Program-made: the position numbers and the translations under genes
Notes under the pieces: model-generated
What the model was told of the DNA's origin: nothing
Database searches by the model: none
Seen by the model: only the letters and a program-made list of their open reading frames with translations
Part shown: in pieces, positions 28,530 to 38,675 of the stretch
Numbering within the stretch: the first letter of the stretch is position 1
Layout of the letters: each line of letters opens with the position of its first letter
Assembly: GCA_020831485.1 (NCBI GenBank)
Contig: JAFIGG010000005.1
Coordinates: forward strand, 32,718 to 96,717
From: Opitutales bacterium
Lineage (GTDB): Bacteria > Verrucomicrobiota > Verrucomicrobiia > Opitutales > Oceanipulchritudinaceae
Length of the DNA: 64,000 nt
Reading direction: 5' to 3'

Positions 28530-29573
28530 TTAGTTCGTCATTTCCTTTTCCGGCAGTCGTTTTATCAGCTCATAGAGCGGAGTTTCGGTGCTGAGGATCA
28601 GGGTTGTGTTCTCGCCGAGAGTCTTGTCGTAGGCTTCCAGGCTGCGCAGGAGCTGGTAGAAGATCGGGTCCTGATTGTAGGCTTCGGCGTAGATCGCGAT
28701 GGATTCACCTTCGGCGCTACCGCGGATACGGGCGGCGCGTTCGATGGCTCCACTCTCAATGATCGAGAGTTCGCGTTCCATCTCACCAAGGCGTTGTTCG
28801 GCCCGTTGTTGACCACCCGAGCGGAAACCGGCGGCGATCTTCTGCAACTCTGCGTTCATCTGCGCGTAGACATTGGATTCGATCTCGCGGATGTAGCCCA
28901 GCTGTTTGATCAGAACGTCTTCCAGGTGAATACCCAGACCCACTTGCTCAAGACGGCGACGTGCTTCGGCCAGAATACCTTCCAGGACGATTGGGCGGCC
29001 GGCTTCATAGCGGCCATCGCTCCTTTGGCGCAAACGCGGCAGGTCGGCTCCGAGGGTCGCCAGTTCGTCGGCGGAGATAATTTCTTCCTCGTCGTCGGCG
29101 GAAATGACCTTGGCCATGTCGTCATGACCTTGGTCGAGAATCCGGTTGGAACTGCGGACCACCTCATAGAGGTCGTATTTGGCGATTTCGTCCTTGATGG
29201 CACCTTCGATGATACCGTTGAGGCGGCTGTCCGCCTGATTCATCGTGCGAATGGTTTCGCGGAAACGGCGGGCATCGGAGATGCGCCAACGGGCGGTGAC
29301 GTCGACATTGATGGTCCGGCGGTCACGGGTAATAGTCGTAGTCTGGCTGCCATCCCAGCGCTGCAGGCGTTTGTCAAAGGTCTGGACCTTATGCCAGGGT
29401 AGTTTGAAGTAGAGTCCGGCCTCGGTTCTCGGTTCGCCTTGAACCTCACCAAACTGGGTGATGATGGCCTGTTCCCACTCATTGAGAGTGAATACGCAGA
29501 ATTTAAACACGACAACAGTCAGGCCGATAAGGCCGATCAGTAAAACTAACAGTGCGGATCCGGAGCGGTTCAT
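28530..29573 (-). CDS. hflC: HflC-like SPFH/prohibitin protein
   Basis: A 347-residue inner-membrane protein with one N-terminal helix (ALLVLLIGLIGLTVVVFKFC) and a large SPFH/band 7 domain (EQAIITQFGEV, GLYFKLPW, DRRTINVDVTARWRI). A C-terminal helical part follows (FRSGGQQRAEQRLGEMEREL). With HflK it forms the cage around FtsH that modulates membrane-protein turnover. An acidic insert DDEEEIISADE lies near residue 155. Its start overlaps the hflK stop by four bases; ftsH is not in the window. Confidence 0.9.
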   Translation of the reverse strand: MNRSGSALLVLLIGLIGLTVVVFKFCVFTLNEWEQAIITQFGEVQGEPRTEAGLYFKLPWHKVQTFDKRLQRWDGSQTTTITRDRRTINVDVTARWRISDARRFRETIRTMNQADSRLNGIIEGAIKDEIAKYDLYEVVRSSNRILDQGHDDMAKVISADDEEEIISADELATLGADLPRLRQRSDGRYEAGRPIVLEGILAEARRRLEQVGLGIHLEDVLIKQLGYIREIESNVYAQMNAELQKIAAGFRSGGQQRAEQRLGEMERELSIIESGAIERAARIRGSAEGESIAIYAEAYNQDPIFYQLLRSLEAYDKTLGENTTLILSTETPLYELIKRLPEKEMTN

Positions 29574-30514
29574 TGCGCACCTCCTTTCAAGTTGAGCATG
29601 GGCAGCAGCGAGGACACATCATCATCGATGATAATCACTTCCTTCACGTGAGGTATTCGGGCCTCCAACCTTTCGAGGTAGAGCCTGCGGGCTGTCACAT
29701 CCGGTGACAGGCGATAGCTTTCGAGCATCTGCAGGAAGCGGTCCGATTCACCTCGGGCGGTGCGGATGCGCCGTTCGCGGTAACCTTCGGCCTCAAGCAC
29801 GGTTCGTTCGGCCATACCGCGTGCGCGCGGAACCCGCGTCTGGTATTCCCGCGAGGCTTCCTCAACAAAACGCACTGCGTCCTGCTCGGCTTTGTTCAGG
29901 TCATTGAACGCACTGCGAACCTGCTCGGGTGGGCTGACAAAGATCAAATTCACTTCATTGATGCGGACACCCATTTCGAACTGGTCCACATAATCCTGGA
30001 TCAACTCCCGGGCTCTTACCTGAATCTCGGCACGGCCGATGGTGAGAATCGGGATGCTGGCGCGGTCGCCCATGACTTCACGCATGACCGATTGGGAAAT
30101 ATCGCGCAGGGTCTCAACGGGATCCCGCACATTGAACAGGTAGTCCGCGGGGTTTTCACGGGAGAACTGGACGTCGAAACCGGCGAGCACAATGTTCAGG
30201 TCACCGGTCAGCATGGACGATTCGTCTTCATAAGACCCACGTGTGCCGCGGCCGCGGTAGCCAAACTCCTGAACATCCACAACGCGCGTAGGCACTTTGT
30301 AGACATTGTCGACGGGATAGGGGAGTTTGAAGTGCAGGCCGGGTCCAACGGTGTCTATGTGGCGTCCAAAACGCAGCACAACCGCTTCCTCCTCGGCATC
30401 CACCTGGTAGAACATGCTGCCGCCAAAGAGCAGCACCAGAAGGAGAACACCGATCCAAAGATACTTCAGGATCGGAATCTCCAGAACCTCGTTATTGGGT
30501 AAAGGAATGCGCAT
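29570..30514 (-). CDS. hflK: HflK-like SPFH/prohibitin protein
   Basis: A 314-residue partner of HflC. A single helix (KYLWIGVLLLVLLFGGSMFY) is followed by the SPFH domain, with AEEEAVVLRFGRHIDTVGPG, LHFKLPYPVDNVYKV and the family segment NIVLAGFDVQFSRENPADYL. The helical tail includes AERTVLEAEGYRERRIRTA. The Gly/Pro-rich cytoplasmic leader of E. coli HflK is missing; only about 17 residues precede the helix. It is upstream of hflC in a coupled pair. Confidence 0.88.
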   Translation of the reverse strand: MRIPLPNNEVLEIPILKYLWIGVLLLVLLFGGSMFYQVDAEEEAVVLRFGRHIDTVGPGLHFKLPYPVDNVYKVPTRVVDVQEFGYRGRGTRGSYEDESSMLTGDLNIVLAGFDVQFSRENPADYLFNVRDPVETLRDISQSVMREVMGDRASIPILTIGRAEIQVRARELIQDYVDQFEMGVRINEVNLIFVSPPEQVRSAFNDLNKAEQDAVRFVEEASREYQTRVPRARGMAERTVLEAEGYRERRIRTARGESDRFLQMLESYRLSPDVTARRLYLERLEARIPHVKEVIIIDDDVSSLLPMLNLKGGAQ

Positions 30515-30595
30515 AGAAGGATGACCGTAGAAGCGGTGCCCTCAGGCGCAAGCGCAATCGGGAAATCCCGAAGACGTAGGCGCGCGAGGAGGTTT

Positions 30596-33500
30596 TTACT
30601 CCGGTGGCAGGCTATAGACTGCGCGGAAGAACTCAGCCGCTTCGTCGATCGGTAGCTCGATCTCAATCCAGCTGTCTTCTGGCCCAACAGTGAGGGGGGT
30701 GTGGTGTGGATTGTTCGCGAACAGAGTGTCCGACTGTTCGATGCGAAATGCACCCTCAGCAACGACAGGATCGAGGCGCAGAAGAACGGTTCGTTCGACC
30801 AGGTCGATGGCTTCAACCGTCAGTTTGAGTCGCGAGGCCGGATCGGTGGGGTCGGTTCCGAGGTAAAACTCAACCAGATTGATCAAGCCATCGCCATCGG
30901 CGTCGACATCCGGGGCTGCCAGTGGGTTGTCTTCTGCCTCAGGCCCGAAATAGTTCTCCTGCCATTCGCTGTAGCCGGCGGGTTCTTCGGACGGGGAGCG
31001 AATGGTGAAGACTGCAGTTTCCGAACCCTGGAAATTCTGCTCATCGATGTTGGCTTCGACGTTGTAGGTTCCCGGATCGCTTGGCGCGCTCTCTTCGCCA
31101 TCAAACTCCAGCAGCACATTTAAATTGGGCGGTTCGGTCAGGACAATGGGTAGCAGGGGCGCGCCGTCGAACAACTGGACCAGATCCAGAAAACGAATTG
31201 TGGCCGCCACTGGACTGACATTCACCAGAGCGGAGTTGCTGAGGCCGCTTTCGATAACGGGCTCTGAATTGTTCGCAGCAAAGGCCTCAATGACTTCGGC
31301 AATCGCAGATATTGTGAAGTTGTCACCGACTGAAGTGGCGCTGAAGAGGCCGTTTTCGTCAATGCTGCCGCCTCCAGTGGCGGCCCAATCGAAGCCTTCG
31401 GGCTGCTGCGGCAATGGTTCGTCGAACTGGTCGAGCATTGTCGCGACGAATTGCTGAGTTTCCCAAACGGTCAGAGTGACCGAAGACGGTGTAACCCGAA
31501 TGTCCGATGCAGCGGGTAAAACCCGAATGTAGGTTGTTGCCAATGAAGACAGTCCATTGTTGTCAGTCACGTTGACACTAATGGTGTAATCCCCGGCTGC
31601 TTCAAACTCGACCCGCGAGGTCGATGCTTCCGCCGTGTTGTTTGGGGAAAAGAAGACCGGGGCGGGGCCGGATCCAGTCCAACTGAAACTCAGGCTTTGC
31701 GAACCCTGAGAGGGCTCGGCGCCGACAGAGACCACGGCATCAGCTTCGCTCACGATGGCCCAGCTGACATCTTCCTCATCCACGGTTTCAGCACCTTCGA
31801 CAAAGGGTTCTGTAGTGATGATGGGTGGATCGAATTCCTGAACCGCCTGAGTTGTTAGGGAGATGCTGTCGACATACCAGCCCGGGCTGGCGATGCTGCC
31901 GTTGGTTGCAAGGGTCCAGGCGAAGCGTACGCTCTGGTCCGCGAACACATCCTCGTCGATTTCAACTACTGTTTCTATAAAGCCGCCACTATCGCCGGAC
32001 CATGCCCTTTCTCCGGCAAAGTCACTGCGGCTTTGAGGCAATCCGATGCGTCGGATGTTGGCATTGTAGTCGTTGCTGACAACGTTCAAACCCGAACCCG
32101 GTTCATCTGAGCCGATCCATGGTCCGCCGTTGAAGGATACATAAAGGCGGCCTCCATCCTGGTTGGGCTGAAATTGAAACTGGTGCCAGAAGCGGAGTTG
32201 CAGATTGCTGGCTGCCGTCGGAATCTGGACCGCAGGGGAAATCAGTCGGGTTGTGGTGGCCGTTGCCGGGGCTGGAGAAAATGCCGAACTCGGCGGGGAA
32301 TGCGCATCTGCATTGGTCACGAACCATTGGTTACTTCCGCGCACTTGAGCAAATACCCAGTCACCAAAATCCGTATTGAAATCCTGGCTCAGTAGCGTGT
32401 CGACAACTTCGAAAGCGTTCTCCAGAACGACAGAGTTTTCTTCGTTGGAAACGACAACATCCCAAAAGCCAGCCGACGCTTCGGCGAGGTCGAACAGGCC
32501 TCGCAACTGGTTGCCTGCCATGCGCAGGTCTTCGGCGATGAGATCCTCAAGTTCTGATCCTTCCCGAGTCAGGCGAACGTCGGTAACCGTGCTCAAAGCA
32601 AGGCCGGAGAGATTGAAGGTCAGTCGATCGCCAATGGCTCCCACTGCGGGAGAAATACCAAAAACGGTCAGGTCCGCCGGTTCCGGATCATCGCCTGAGG
32701 CGCCGCTGATGAAGAGGGAGTAGTCCTGCATGTCATTTTGCAGACTACCTTGGTGACTGACGATTACACGATAGACGCCTTCTTGTTCCGGTGACTGTAT
32801 GAATACCTGTTCAACGTTGTCGGTATTGTTGATGCCTGTGGTAGCTGGCTCGGACATCGATTCCTCGGTCCAGGTCCCGACAAATGGCATGACGTAAGGG
32901 TAGTGGTCCTGCATTTCCGGGTCGACCACGCGCACATCCAGATTGTTGCGCAGGCGAGGGGCGCGGATGTCCGTACCGGTCGTGGCGCTGCCCGGTGGAT
33001 CGGTCCAGGCGAGGGTGACGCGGATCGGCGAAACGCCGTCCCAGACAAACTCGTAGACCTCAATAAAATTCTCTGTATCCAGACGGTTTTCGGTAATGCT
33101 TTGGCGGGCGGGATCCTCTGCATGGCTGCGAATCATCTGGGCCGCCGCTTCGACATTTAGAAGGCCCCAGCCGGTCTGATAGTCCGGGCCTGGGGGGCCA
33201 ATGTCGTCGGCTGTGTGGATCAGCAGGCCCTTAAGGGTTGCGGCGCGCATCGCCTGCTCAGGAAACAAACTACTGTATTTTTCGATCAGCAGCGCCGCCG
33301 CACCAGCCGCATTTGGGGAAGACATACTCGTGCCGCTGAAAGAACCATAGGAGCTGCTACTGTTGTTCAAAGTCGACAAGAGGCTTTCACCATTTGCGAC
33401 CAGGTCCGGTTTGATACGGCCGTCGTCAGTGGGACCCCAGGAGCTGAATGCGGAAACCTGTGCTGCCGTGATGTCGCGCTGGCCGGCGGTGACCGCATCG

Positions 33501-34684
33501 GAAACGGAGCCGATGGTGATGACGTTTTTGGCGAGACCATCAAAACTGATGGTGTTGTAGCCGCTCCTGTAGACTCCGTCCCCGGCCGGGTGCACTGCCG
33601 GATCGTAAGCGACTGTGGTCGAGCTGCTGGGTGAGAGCCGCACAGCTTGACCGGGCTGCGGATTCTCCGTGCGGTCATTGCCGGCGCTACGGAACATCAG
33701 GTAATACGGCGCGGCATAGGCAATAGCATCGCTGTCGCGTGCGAACACGTTGTACTGGCCGAATCGGGGATCGATTTCAGAGCCTCCATACCAGATGAAT
33801 GCCGGGCTGCTTTGCCCGGTCCGGGACCAGCCGGCAATAAATCCGTAACTGTGATTGGAGAGAAAAAGCCGGTCGACATCGTCCTCAGAGCTGGCCGCCC
33901 TTGAAAGCATTTGCGACTTGTCATTGTTCCAGTCGTAGGATTCCACCCGGGCTGCGGGTGCCATGCCGCGGGCATCCGCTCGGACACCTGCGGCGATCAT
34001 GGTTCCGCCAACGTGGGTCGCGTGGTTGATGGCGCCCGAGCTGTCCATGACCAGCATGCGGCCCCCGTCAAATTCCTGGTGGCTCGCGCGCGCGGTGCCG
34101 CCATCCCACATGCCGATGGTCACCCCATAGCCGTTGAGCGCGTAGTTCGGACCAAGCAGCTGGTCGGCGGCGACTGAAACGGAGGCGCGAACATTGTGGG
34201 TAGTTCGGTAAACCGGGCGGCCGTCGTCATCGATATCGACAATCTCCTGAACCGTGCCGTCCGGATGTTCGATTCGGGTGGGTAAGTCGTTGCGCTCGGC
34301 ATAGTCGATGGCTGCCTGTCTGCGGGCATTTTCCTGCTGTTCCATCTGCCGGACCACTCGTTCCCGCTGTTCCGGATCGTTCAAGTCCACGCCCTCCAGC
34401 ATGTCGGCCAGGCTCCCTGTGTTTCCACCTGATCCGGGCTGGTATTGAAGAGCCTGTTCGATATGTTCGCGGTCTGCGGAGTCTTCGGAATCCGGTTCAG
34501 GCGCCTCCGGTTGGATGGGCGTTGAAATCGGCTCCTCCATCGAAACCGGCCGATCTCCTTCGATGAATTCACCGGTGTCGGGTTCCTGGGTGCTGCGTTC
34601 GCCTGAGTGGTAAAGAACTACCGCAAGGAAAAGCAGGATAAGCGCAGCGACTGTGGTTGCTGCTTTTAAGTGGCCGGGTTTCAT
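30596..34684 (-). CDS. Large secreted S8 subtilisin-like protease
   Basis: A 1362-residue modular protease. An N-terminal membrane/signal segment (AATTVAALILLFLAVVLYH) and an acidic propeptide precede the S8 domain. The triad is visible: Asp near 194 in GMWDGGTA, His near 223 in NHATHVGGT, Ser near 453 in SGTSMSSPNAAG. A P-domain-like sandwich follows (about 535-670). Later come a jelly-roll/MAM-like part (about 795-965), a PKD-like domain (about 1000-1095), a Big-like domain and an MBG-like repeat (LFDGAPLLPIV to GTYNVEANIDEQNFQGS). The C-terminus has the calcium-binding segment DVDADGDGLINLVEFYLGTD, typical of secreted Opitutae proteins. It follows uvrC by 14 bases. Confidence 0.9.
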   Translation of the reverse strand: MKPGHLKAATTVAALILLFLAVVLYHSGERSTQEPDTGEFIEGDRPVSMEEPISTPIQPEAPEPDSEDSADREHIEQALQYQPGSGGNTGSLADMLEGVDLNDPEQRERVVRQMEQQENARRQAAIDYAERNDLPTRIEHPDGTVQEIVDIDDDGRPVYRTTHNVRASVSVAADQLLGPNYALNGYGVTIGMWDGGTARASHQEFDGGRMLVMDSSGAINHATHVGGTMIAAGVRADARGMAPAARVESYDWNNDKSQMLSRAASSEDDVDRLFLSNHSYGFIAGWSRTGQSSPAFIWYGGSEIDPRFGQYNVFARDSDAIAYAAPYYLMFRSAGNDRTENPQPGQAVRLSPSSSTTVAYDPAVHPAGDGVYRSGYNTISFDGLAKNVITIGSVSDAVTAGQRDITAAQVSAFSSWGPTDDGRIKPDLVANGESLLSTLNNSSSSYGSFSGTSMSSPNAAGAAALLIEKYSSLFPEQAMRAATLKGLLIHTADDIGPPGPDYQTGWGLLNVEAAAQMIRSHAEDPARQSITENRLDTENFIEVYEFVWDGVSPIRVTLAWTDPPGSATTGTDIRAPRLRNNLDVRVVDPEMQDHYPYVMPFVGTWTEESMSEPATTGINNTDNVEQVFIQSPEQEGVYRVIVSHQGSLQNDMQDYSLFISGASGDDPEPADLTVFGISPAVGAIGDRLTFNLSGLALSTVTDVRLTREGSELEDLIAEDLRMAGNQLRGLFDLAEASAGFWDVVVSNEENSVVLENAFEVVDTLLSQDFNTDFGDWVFAQVRGSNQWFVTNADAHSPPSSAFSPAPATATTTRLISPAVQIPTAASNLQLRFWHQFQFQPNQDGGRLYVSFNGGPWIGSDEPGSGLNVVSNDYNANIRRIGLPQSRSDFAGERAWSGDSGGFIETVVEIDEDVFADQSVRFAWTLATNGSIASPGWYVDSISLTTQAVQEFDPPIITTEPFVEGAETVDEEDVSWAIVSEADAVVSVGAEPSQGSQSLSFSWTGSGPAPVFFSPNNTAEASTSRVEFEAAGDYTISVNVTDNNGLSSLATTYIRVLPAASDIRVTPSSVTLTVWETQQFVATMLDQFDEPLPQQPEGFDWAATGGGSIDENGLFSATSVGDNFTISAIAEVIEAFAANNSEPVIESGLSNSALVNVSPVAATIRFLDLVQLFDGAPLLPIVLTEPPNLNVLLEFDGEESAPSDPGTYNVEANIDEQNFQGSETAVFTIRSPSEEPAGYSEWQENYFGPEAEDNPLAAPDVDADGDGLINLVEFYLGTDPTDPASRLKLTVEAIDLVERTVLLRLDPVVAEGAFRIEQSDTLFANNPHHTPLTVGPEDSWIEIELPIDEAAEFFRAVYSLPPE

Positions 34685-34698
34685 TAAAAATATTGGAT

Positions 34699-36180
34699 TC
34701 AGGAGTCCGGCGTCCGCTCTAGAAATGCCTTCAAATCTTCGGCAATTTTAGGTCCGATACCGGGAACTTTAGTAAGCTCAGAAATGGGTGCTTTGCGAAT
34801 CGCGTTCAAGGTTTTGAAGTGTTTCAGAAGCTTTTCGCGTTTTTTTGATCCTAATCCCTTGAAATCGTCGAGAACTGACTCCCGAATGCGTGCCCGCCGC
34901 AGTTCCGCATTGTAGGCATTGGCGAAACGGTGGGCTTCGTCGCGGATGCGCTGCAGGAGTAAACGGCTCTCATCGTTGTGGGCCAGCTGCAGCGGTTCCC
35001 GACGGTCGCTGAAGAATATGGTTTCTTCCTGTTTGGCCAGTCCGATCAGGGCCGGCGGTTCGAGGTCCGCCAGCATGAAGGCCTTGCGCGCGGCTCCGAC
35101 CTGACCCATTCCGCCGTCGATCACCACCAGGTCGGGGAAGGGGCGGCCTTCGTTTTTAAGGCGCTGATAGCGGCGGCTGACCACTTCTTCCATTGCGCGG
35201 TAGTCATCATTGCCTACAAAGCTGCGAATGCGGTAGCGGCGGTAGCTCGAACGGTCGGGTTTGCCTTCGACAAAACGCACCATGCTGGCAACGCAGAACG
35301 ATCCCGAAATATGGGAAATATCAAAGCACTCCATGGTCCAGGGCGGGCTTTTCATTTCAAGTGTTTCACCCAGCTTGAGGACGGCCTGTTCGTGGCGCTG
35401 ATAGCGGGCTGGCGAACGCACAAACTTGCGGGTTTTTTCAATCGTGTGGCGCAGGGCTTTGAGCAGATCGCGCAGCTCAGCCGCCCGTTCATACTCCATG
35501 CCCTCTGCCGCCTGAGCCATTTCCGCTTCGACATCCTTGACCCATTCGCGCGATTTGCCGTCGAGAAACACACAGGCCGCTTCCACTCGCTCGCGGTAAG
35601 CGGCTTCCGTGACCTCATTGGGGTGTCCATAGATTTCGGCGCGGGCGTCGTCATACAGACGCCAGCGCCCGTCCTCCAGACGCTGGGGGCTGCTGTCGCT
35701 CAGCAGAATCCCGTAGCGGCTTCGCAGCTCCGCCAATGTGCGCCGAAGCAGTTGACTGTGGACGAAGGGACCGTAGTAGAGCGAGCGTTCGTCGCCGCGG
35801 AAGCGCACAAGGCGGAAGCGGGGCATCGGCTGTTCGACATCGACTCTTACCAGGAAGAACTGCTTGTCGTCGGTAAAGAGCGTATTGTAGCGCGGCTTCC
35901 ACTCCTTGATCATGCGGCCTTCCAGCAGCAAGGCTTCGCTTTCGTGTTTGACCGTAATGACTTCCAGATCGTGGACCATGTCCATCATCAAAGCGATCTT
36001 GGGGCGCTCGGCCCGCAGGCGCTTGGATGACTGGAAGTAGGATGCCACGCGTTTACGCAGATTTTTGGCCTTGCCAACGTAAAGAATTGACCCCAATCGG
36101 TCCTTCATCATGTAAACACCCGGCTCCTGTGGCAGGTGTCGGATCTTTGCTTTGATATTAGTCGGGTCTGGCGCTGGCAT
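34699..36180 (-). CDS. uvrC: UvrC-type excinuclease, short form
   Basis: A 493-residue nucleotide-excision repair nuclease subunit; typical UvrC is about 600. The GIY-YIG domain (GVYMMKDRLGSILYVGKAKN) is intact, as are the UVR motif (AAEGMEYERAAELRDLL), the RNase H-like domain from MECFDISHISG through LVVIDGGMGQ, and the tandem HhH end (LDDFKGLGSKKREKLLKHF, LTKVPGIGPKIAEDL). Two features are unusual. The region that normally holds the four Fe-S cysteines (residues about 155-190) has none. The segment of about 100 residues between the UVR motif and RNase H domain is nearly absent. Neither looks like a frameshift. Confidence 0.9.
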   Translation of the reverse strand: MPAPDPTNIKAKIRHLPQEPGVYMMKDRLGSILYVGKAKNLRKRVASYFQSSKRLRAERPKIALMMDMVHDLEVITVKHESEALLLEGRMIKEWKPRYNTLFTDDKQFFLVRVDVEQPMPRFRLVRFRGDERSLYYGPFVHSQLLRRTLAELRSRYGILLSDSSPQRLEDGRWRLYDDARAEIYGHPNEVTEAAYRERVEAACVFLDGKSREWVKDVEAEMAQAAEGMEYERAAELRDLLKALRHTIEKTRKFVRSPARYQRHEQAVLKLGETLEMKSPPWTMECFDISHISGSFCVASMVRFVEGKPDRSSYRRYRIRSFVGNDDYRAMEEVVSRRYQRLKNEGRPFPDLVVIDGGMGQVGAARKAFMLADLEPPALIGLAKQEETIFFSDRREPLQLAHNDESRLLLQRIRDEAHRFANAYNAELRRARIRESVLDDFKGLGSKKREKLLKHFKTLNAIRKAPISELTKVPGIGPKIAEDLKAFLERTPDS

Positions 36181-36231
36181 AATTGGGTAAAGGTGACTAT
36201 ATTGACCGCATAATTCAAGTTAGCTCAATTC

Positions 36232-37509
36232 ATGCGACACCACAAGACAGTCGAATTCATAGCAATAGGTGACGAACTGCTAATCGGACTGCGCAGCAAC
36301 GGTCACCTTACTTTCATTGGTGAGCAGCTTGCGCGGCGCGGCCTGCGTTTGAGTTCGGCAGGAGAAGTGCCGGATCATCCTGATGCCATTCGCAGGGCCT
36401 TTAGCGAGGCTTGGAGCCGGGCCGATTTGGTTCTCGTCAGCGGTGGATTGGGGCCAACTTCCGATGACCTGACCTGTGAAGTGATTGCATCCGCCCTGGG
36501 TCGGGACATTGAGCACAATACTGGGGTCGAATCGGATATTCGCGAGTTTTTCAAGCGTCGTAACCGGGTGCCTTCGGCTAACAACTTCAAACAGTGTTCC
36601 ATCATTGCCGGTGCCGAACCGCTGCGGAATCCCAATGGGACCGCTCCAGGCCAGTGGTATTCGGATGGAAATGGCAGAATCGCCGTCCTCTTGCCGGGCC
36701 CGCCCAACGAACTGAATCCAATGTTTCTCGACCAGGTCTTGCCGCGGCTCGAGAGCCTGGGCTGGGTCGAAACGGGCAGCAAGGAACTCGAATTCCGCAG
36801 CATGGGAATTGGCGAAAGCCTGGTCGCGGAGAAGTTGGAGCCGTTACTCGAACCGCACAAAGGCTTGGTACAGATCGCCTACTGTGCGCACGCCGGAATG
36901 ATCGATGTGCGCCTGAATGCCATCGACGAAAGTTTCCAGCCGGAGCAGTTACGAACACTCGCTGAAAATTGCCGGGACGTGCTCGGGGAAGCTTTTCTGG
37001 GCTACGGTCAACCGGACCCCGCCGAGCTGATTCTCAACCGGTTGCGCGCCAATGGACAGACTTTGGCTACGGCCGAGTCCTGCACGGGAGGCCTGCTTTC
37101 CAGCCGATTCACGGACATCAGCGGCGCCTCGAAAGTCTTTATGGGCGGATTGGTCTGCTACCGCAACGAGGCCAAAGAGAGCATGCTGGACCTGCCAGGC
37201 TGCCTGCTCGAACAGCACGGGGCGGTCAGTGCCGAGTGCGCTGCGGCAATGGCGACAGCAGTCGCCGAACGCATGGAGGCGGACTTCGCACTGAGCGTCA
37301 CCGGTTTTGCCGGACCCGATGGGGGCCGCGAGCCGGCGGGCACGGTCTACATTGGCTATCACAGTCCCTGCGGAATCTGGTCGCGTAAGGAGGTTTTTCC
37401 GGGCAACCGCGCCCAGGTGAAGGAACGGGCTGTGCTCGCGGCGCTGAATTTCATGCGTCTGCAGCTGATGCGAAATGAGGTCCCTGACATGATTGAGAGC
37501 GTAAAGTAA
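36232..37509 (+). CDS. cinA: CinA-family protein
   Basis: A 425-residue two-domain CinA. The N-terminal MoCF-like domain (GDELLIG, LVSGGLGPTSDDLT) resembles ADP-ribose pyrophosphatase-type CinA. The C-terminal domain (ATAESCTGGLLSSRFTDISG, VTGFAGPDGG) is the nicotinamide-mononucleotide amidase (PncC). The protein probably takes part in pyridine-nucleotide recycling; the older competence link is by homology only. It is divergent from uvrC with 51 bases between, and heads a run of four plus-strand genes ending with uup. Confidence 0.92.
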   Translation: MRHHKTVEFIAIGDELLIGLRSNGHLTFIGEQLARRGLRLSSAGEVPDHPDAIRRAFSEAWSRADLVLVSGGLGPTSDDLTCEVIASALGRDIEHNTGVESDIREFFKRRNRVPSANNFKQCSIIAGAEPLRNPNGTAPGQWYSDGNGRIAVLLPGPPNELNPMFLDQVLPRLESLGWVETGSKELEFRSMGIGESLVAEKLEPLLEPHKGLVQIAYCAHAGMIDVRLNAIDESFQPEQLRTLAENCRDVLGEAFLGYGQPDPAELILNRLRANGQTLATAESCTGGLLSSRFTDISGASKVFMGGLVCYRNEAKESMLDLPGCLLEQHGAVSAECAAAMATAVAERMEADFALSVTGFAGPDGGREPAGTVYIGYHSPCGIWSRKEVFPGNRAQVKERAVLAALNFMRLQLMRNEVPDMIESVK

Positions 37510-37561
37510 TTTTTGCATTGTCCAGAGCGGGTCTTGATGGGCATGGTTGGAGTTTCACCTG

Positions 37562-38647
37562 ATGAGTAACGCGCCAATCACATTTATCTGCGGAGCTGAC
37601 GATTTTTTGGTCGGCCGCCAAGCCCGCAAGGTCTGGGAGCAATTGACCGCAGCGGTAACGGATGCCCACGCTTGTGAGATCGTCGATGGACAGGCCGGAA
37701 ATGCGGAAGAGGTCGAAAAAGCGGTCAACCAGTTTGTAAGCGCCGTGCAGACCATGTCGCTGTTCGGCGACCGCAAGGCGGTCTGGTTGCGCTCGGTAAG
37801 TTTTATGGGCGATTCAGGTGCCGGGCGTTCCGAAACGGCCAAGGCTCAGGTCGAGCGGCTCCAGGGCATTCTCGAACACATCGACCCCGCTGGTGTTTCG
37901 GTGCTGATCACAGCGACGCCTGTGGACCGCCGCCGCAAATCCTTCAAGTGGCTGCAGGCCAACAGTGATTTCATTTTCATTGAGGAAAGCAAGGACGAGG
38001 GCGCACTCATTCCGGCCCTGCAGGAAGAAGCCGCTACCTTCAATTGCACCCTGACTGATCCCGCCGCGCGCATTTTGCTGGGCAAAATTAACGGCAATTC
38101 CCGGCTCGCGCTGGAGGAAATCCGCAAGCTGGCAACCTGGCTGGGCGAAGAGGGCGGCCGCATCGACGAAGCCCTGATCAACGACCTGGTTCCGAGCTTT
38201 GGTGAAGGGGACTACTTTGAGGCGGTCGAAGCCTTTTTTGCCCGCAACCTGCCCTGGACCCTTGATGCCCTTAAGCGTCACTTTTTTGCCGGCAACGATG
38301 CGCGCCCGCTGATCACGTCCATCCAGAACCGCAACCGCCTGCTTATTCAGATCAAGGTGCTGCAGGAGGAGCGGGCGCTTGGGCCCCGGATCAATCAAGG
38401 TTCACTGAGCCAGGCGCGGGCCCGTTTTGGCGACGACTGGAAAGATGCCGCCGGTAAGTCCACATTCAACCTTTTCACCCAACACCCGTTCTACCTCAGC
38501 CGCCTGGCTGACAATGCCGGTCGCTTCAGCTTGAAAGAACTGGTGCGCACCCAGGTGGATTGCCTGGAGGCCTTTCGCCTGTTGCTGGAGCGGCCGAACG
38601 ACGCCGAGGGTGTGCTCCGCGAGCTGGCCTTGAAGAGCCTCAGCTGA
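37562..38647 (+). CDS. holA: DNA polymerase III delta subunit
   Basis: A 361-residue clamp-loader subunit that opens the beta sliding clamp. The N-terminal ITFICGADDFLVGRQA, the SLFGDRKAVWLRSVSF core and the C-terminal helical collar (IQNRNRLLIQIKVL, FYLSRLADNAGRFSLKELV) follow the HolA pattern. ATG 37562 (MSNAPITF) is chosen over TTG 37547; GGAG lies about ten bases upstream. The sequence is complete and of standard length. Confidence 0.88.
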   Translation: MSNAPITFICGADDFLVGRQARKVWEQLTAAVTDAHACEIVDGQAGNAEEVEKAVNQFVSAVQTMSLFGDRKAVWLRSVSFMGDSGAGRSETAKAQVERLQGILEHIDPAGVSVLITATPVDRRRKSFKWLQANSDFIFIEESKDEGALIPALQEEAATFNCTLTDPAARILLGKINGNSRLALEEIRKLATWLGEEGGRIDEALINDLVPSFGEGDYFEAVEAFFARNLPWTLDALKRHFFAGNDARPLITSIQNRNRLLIQIKVLQEERALGPRINQGSLSQARARFGDDWKDAAGKSTFNLFTQHPFYLSRLADNAGRFSLKELVRTQVDCLEAFRLLLERPNDAEGVLRELALKSLS

Positions 38648-38675
38648 ACCGGTCAACCGACTTTGTTTTTATAAG

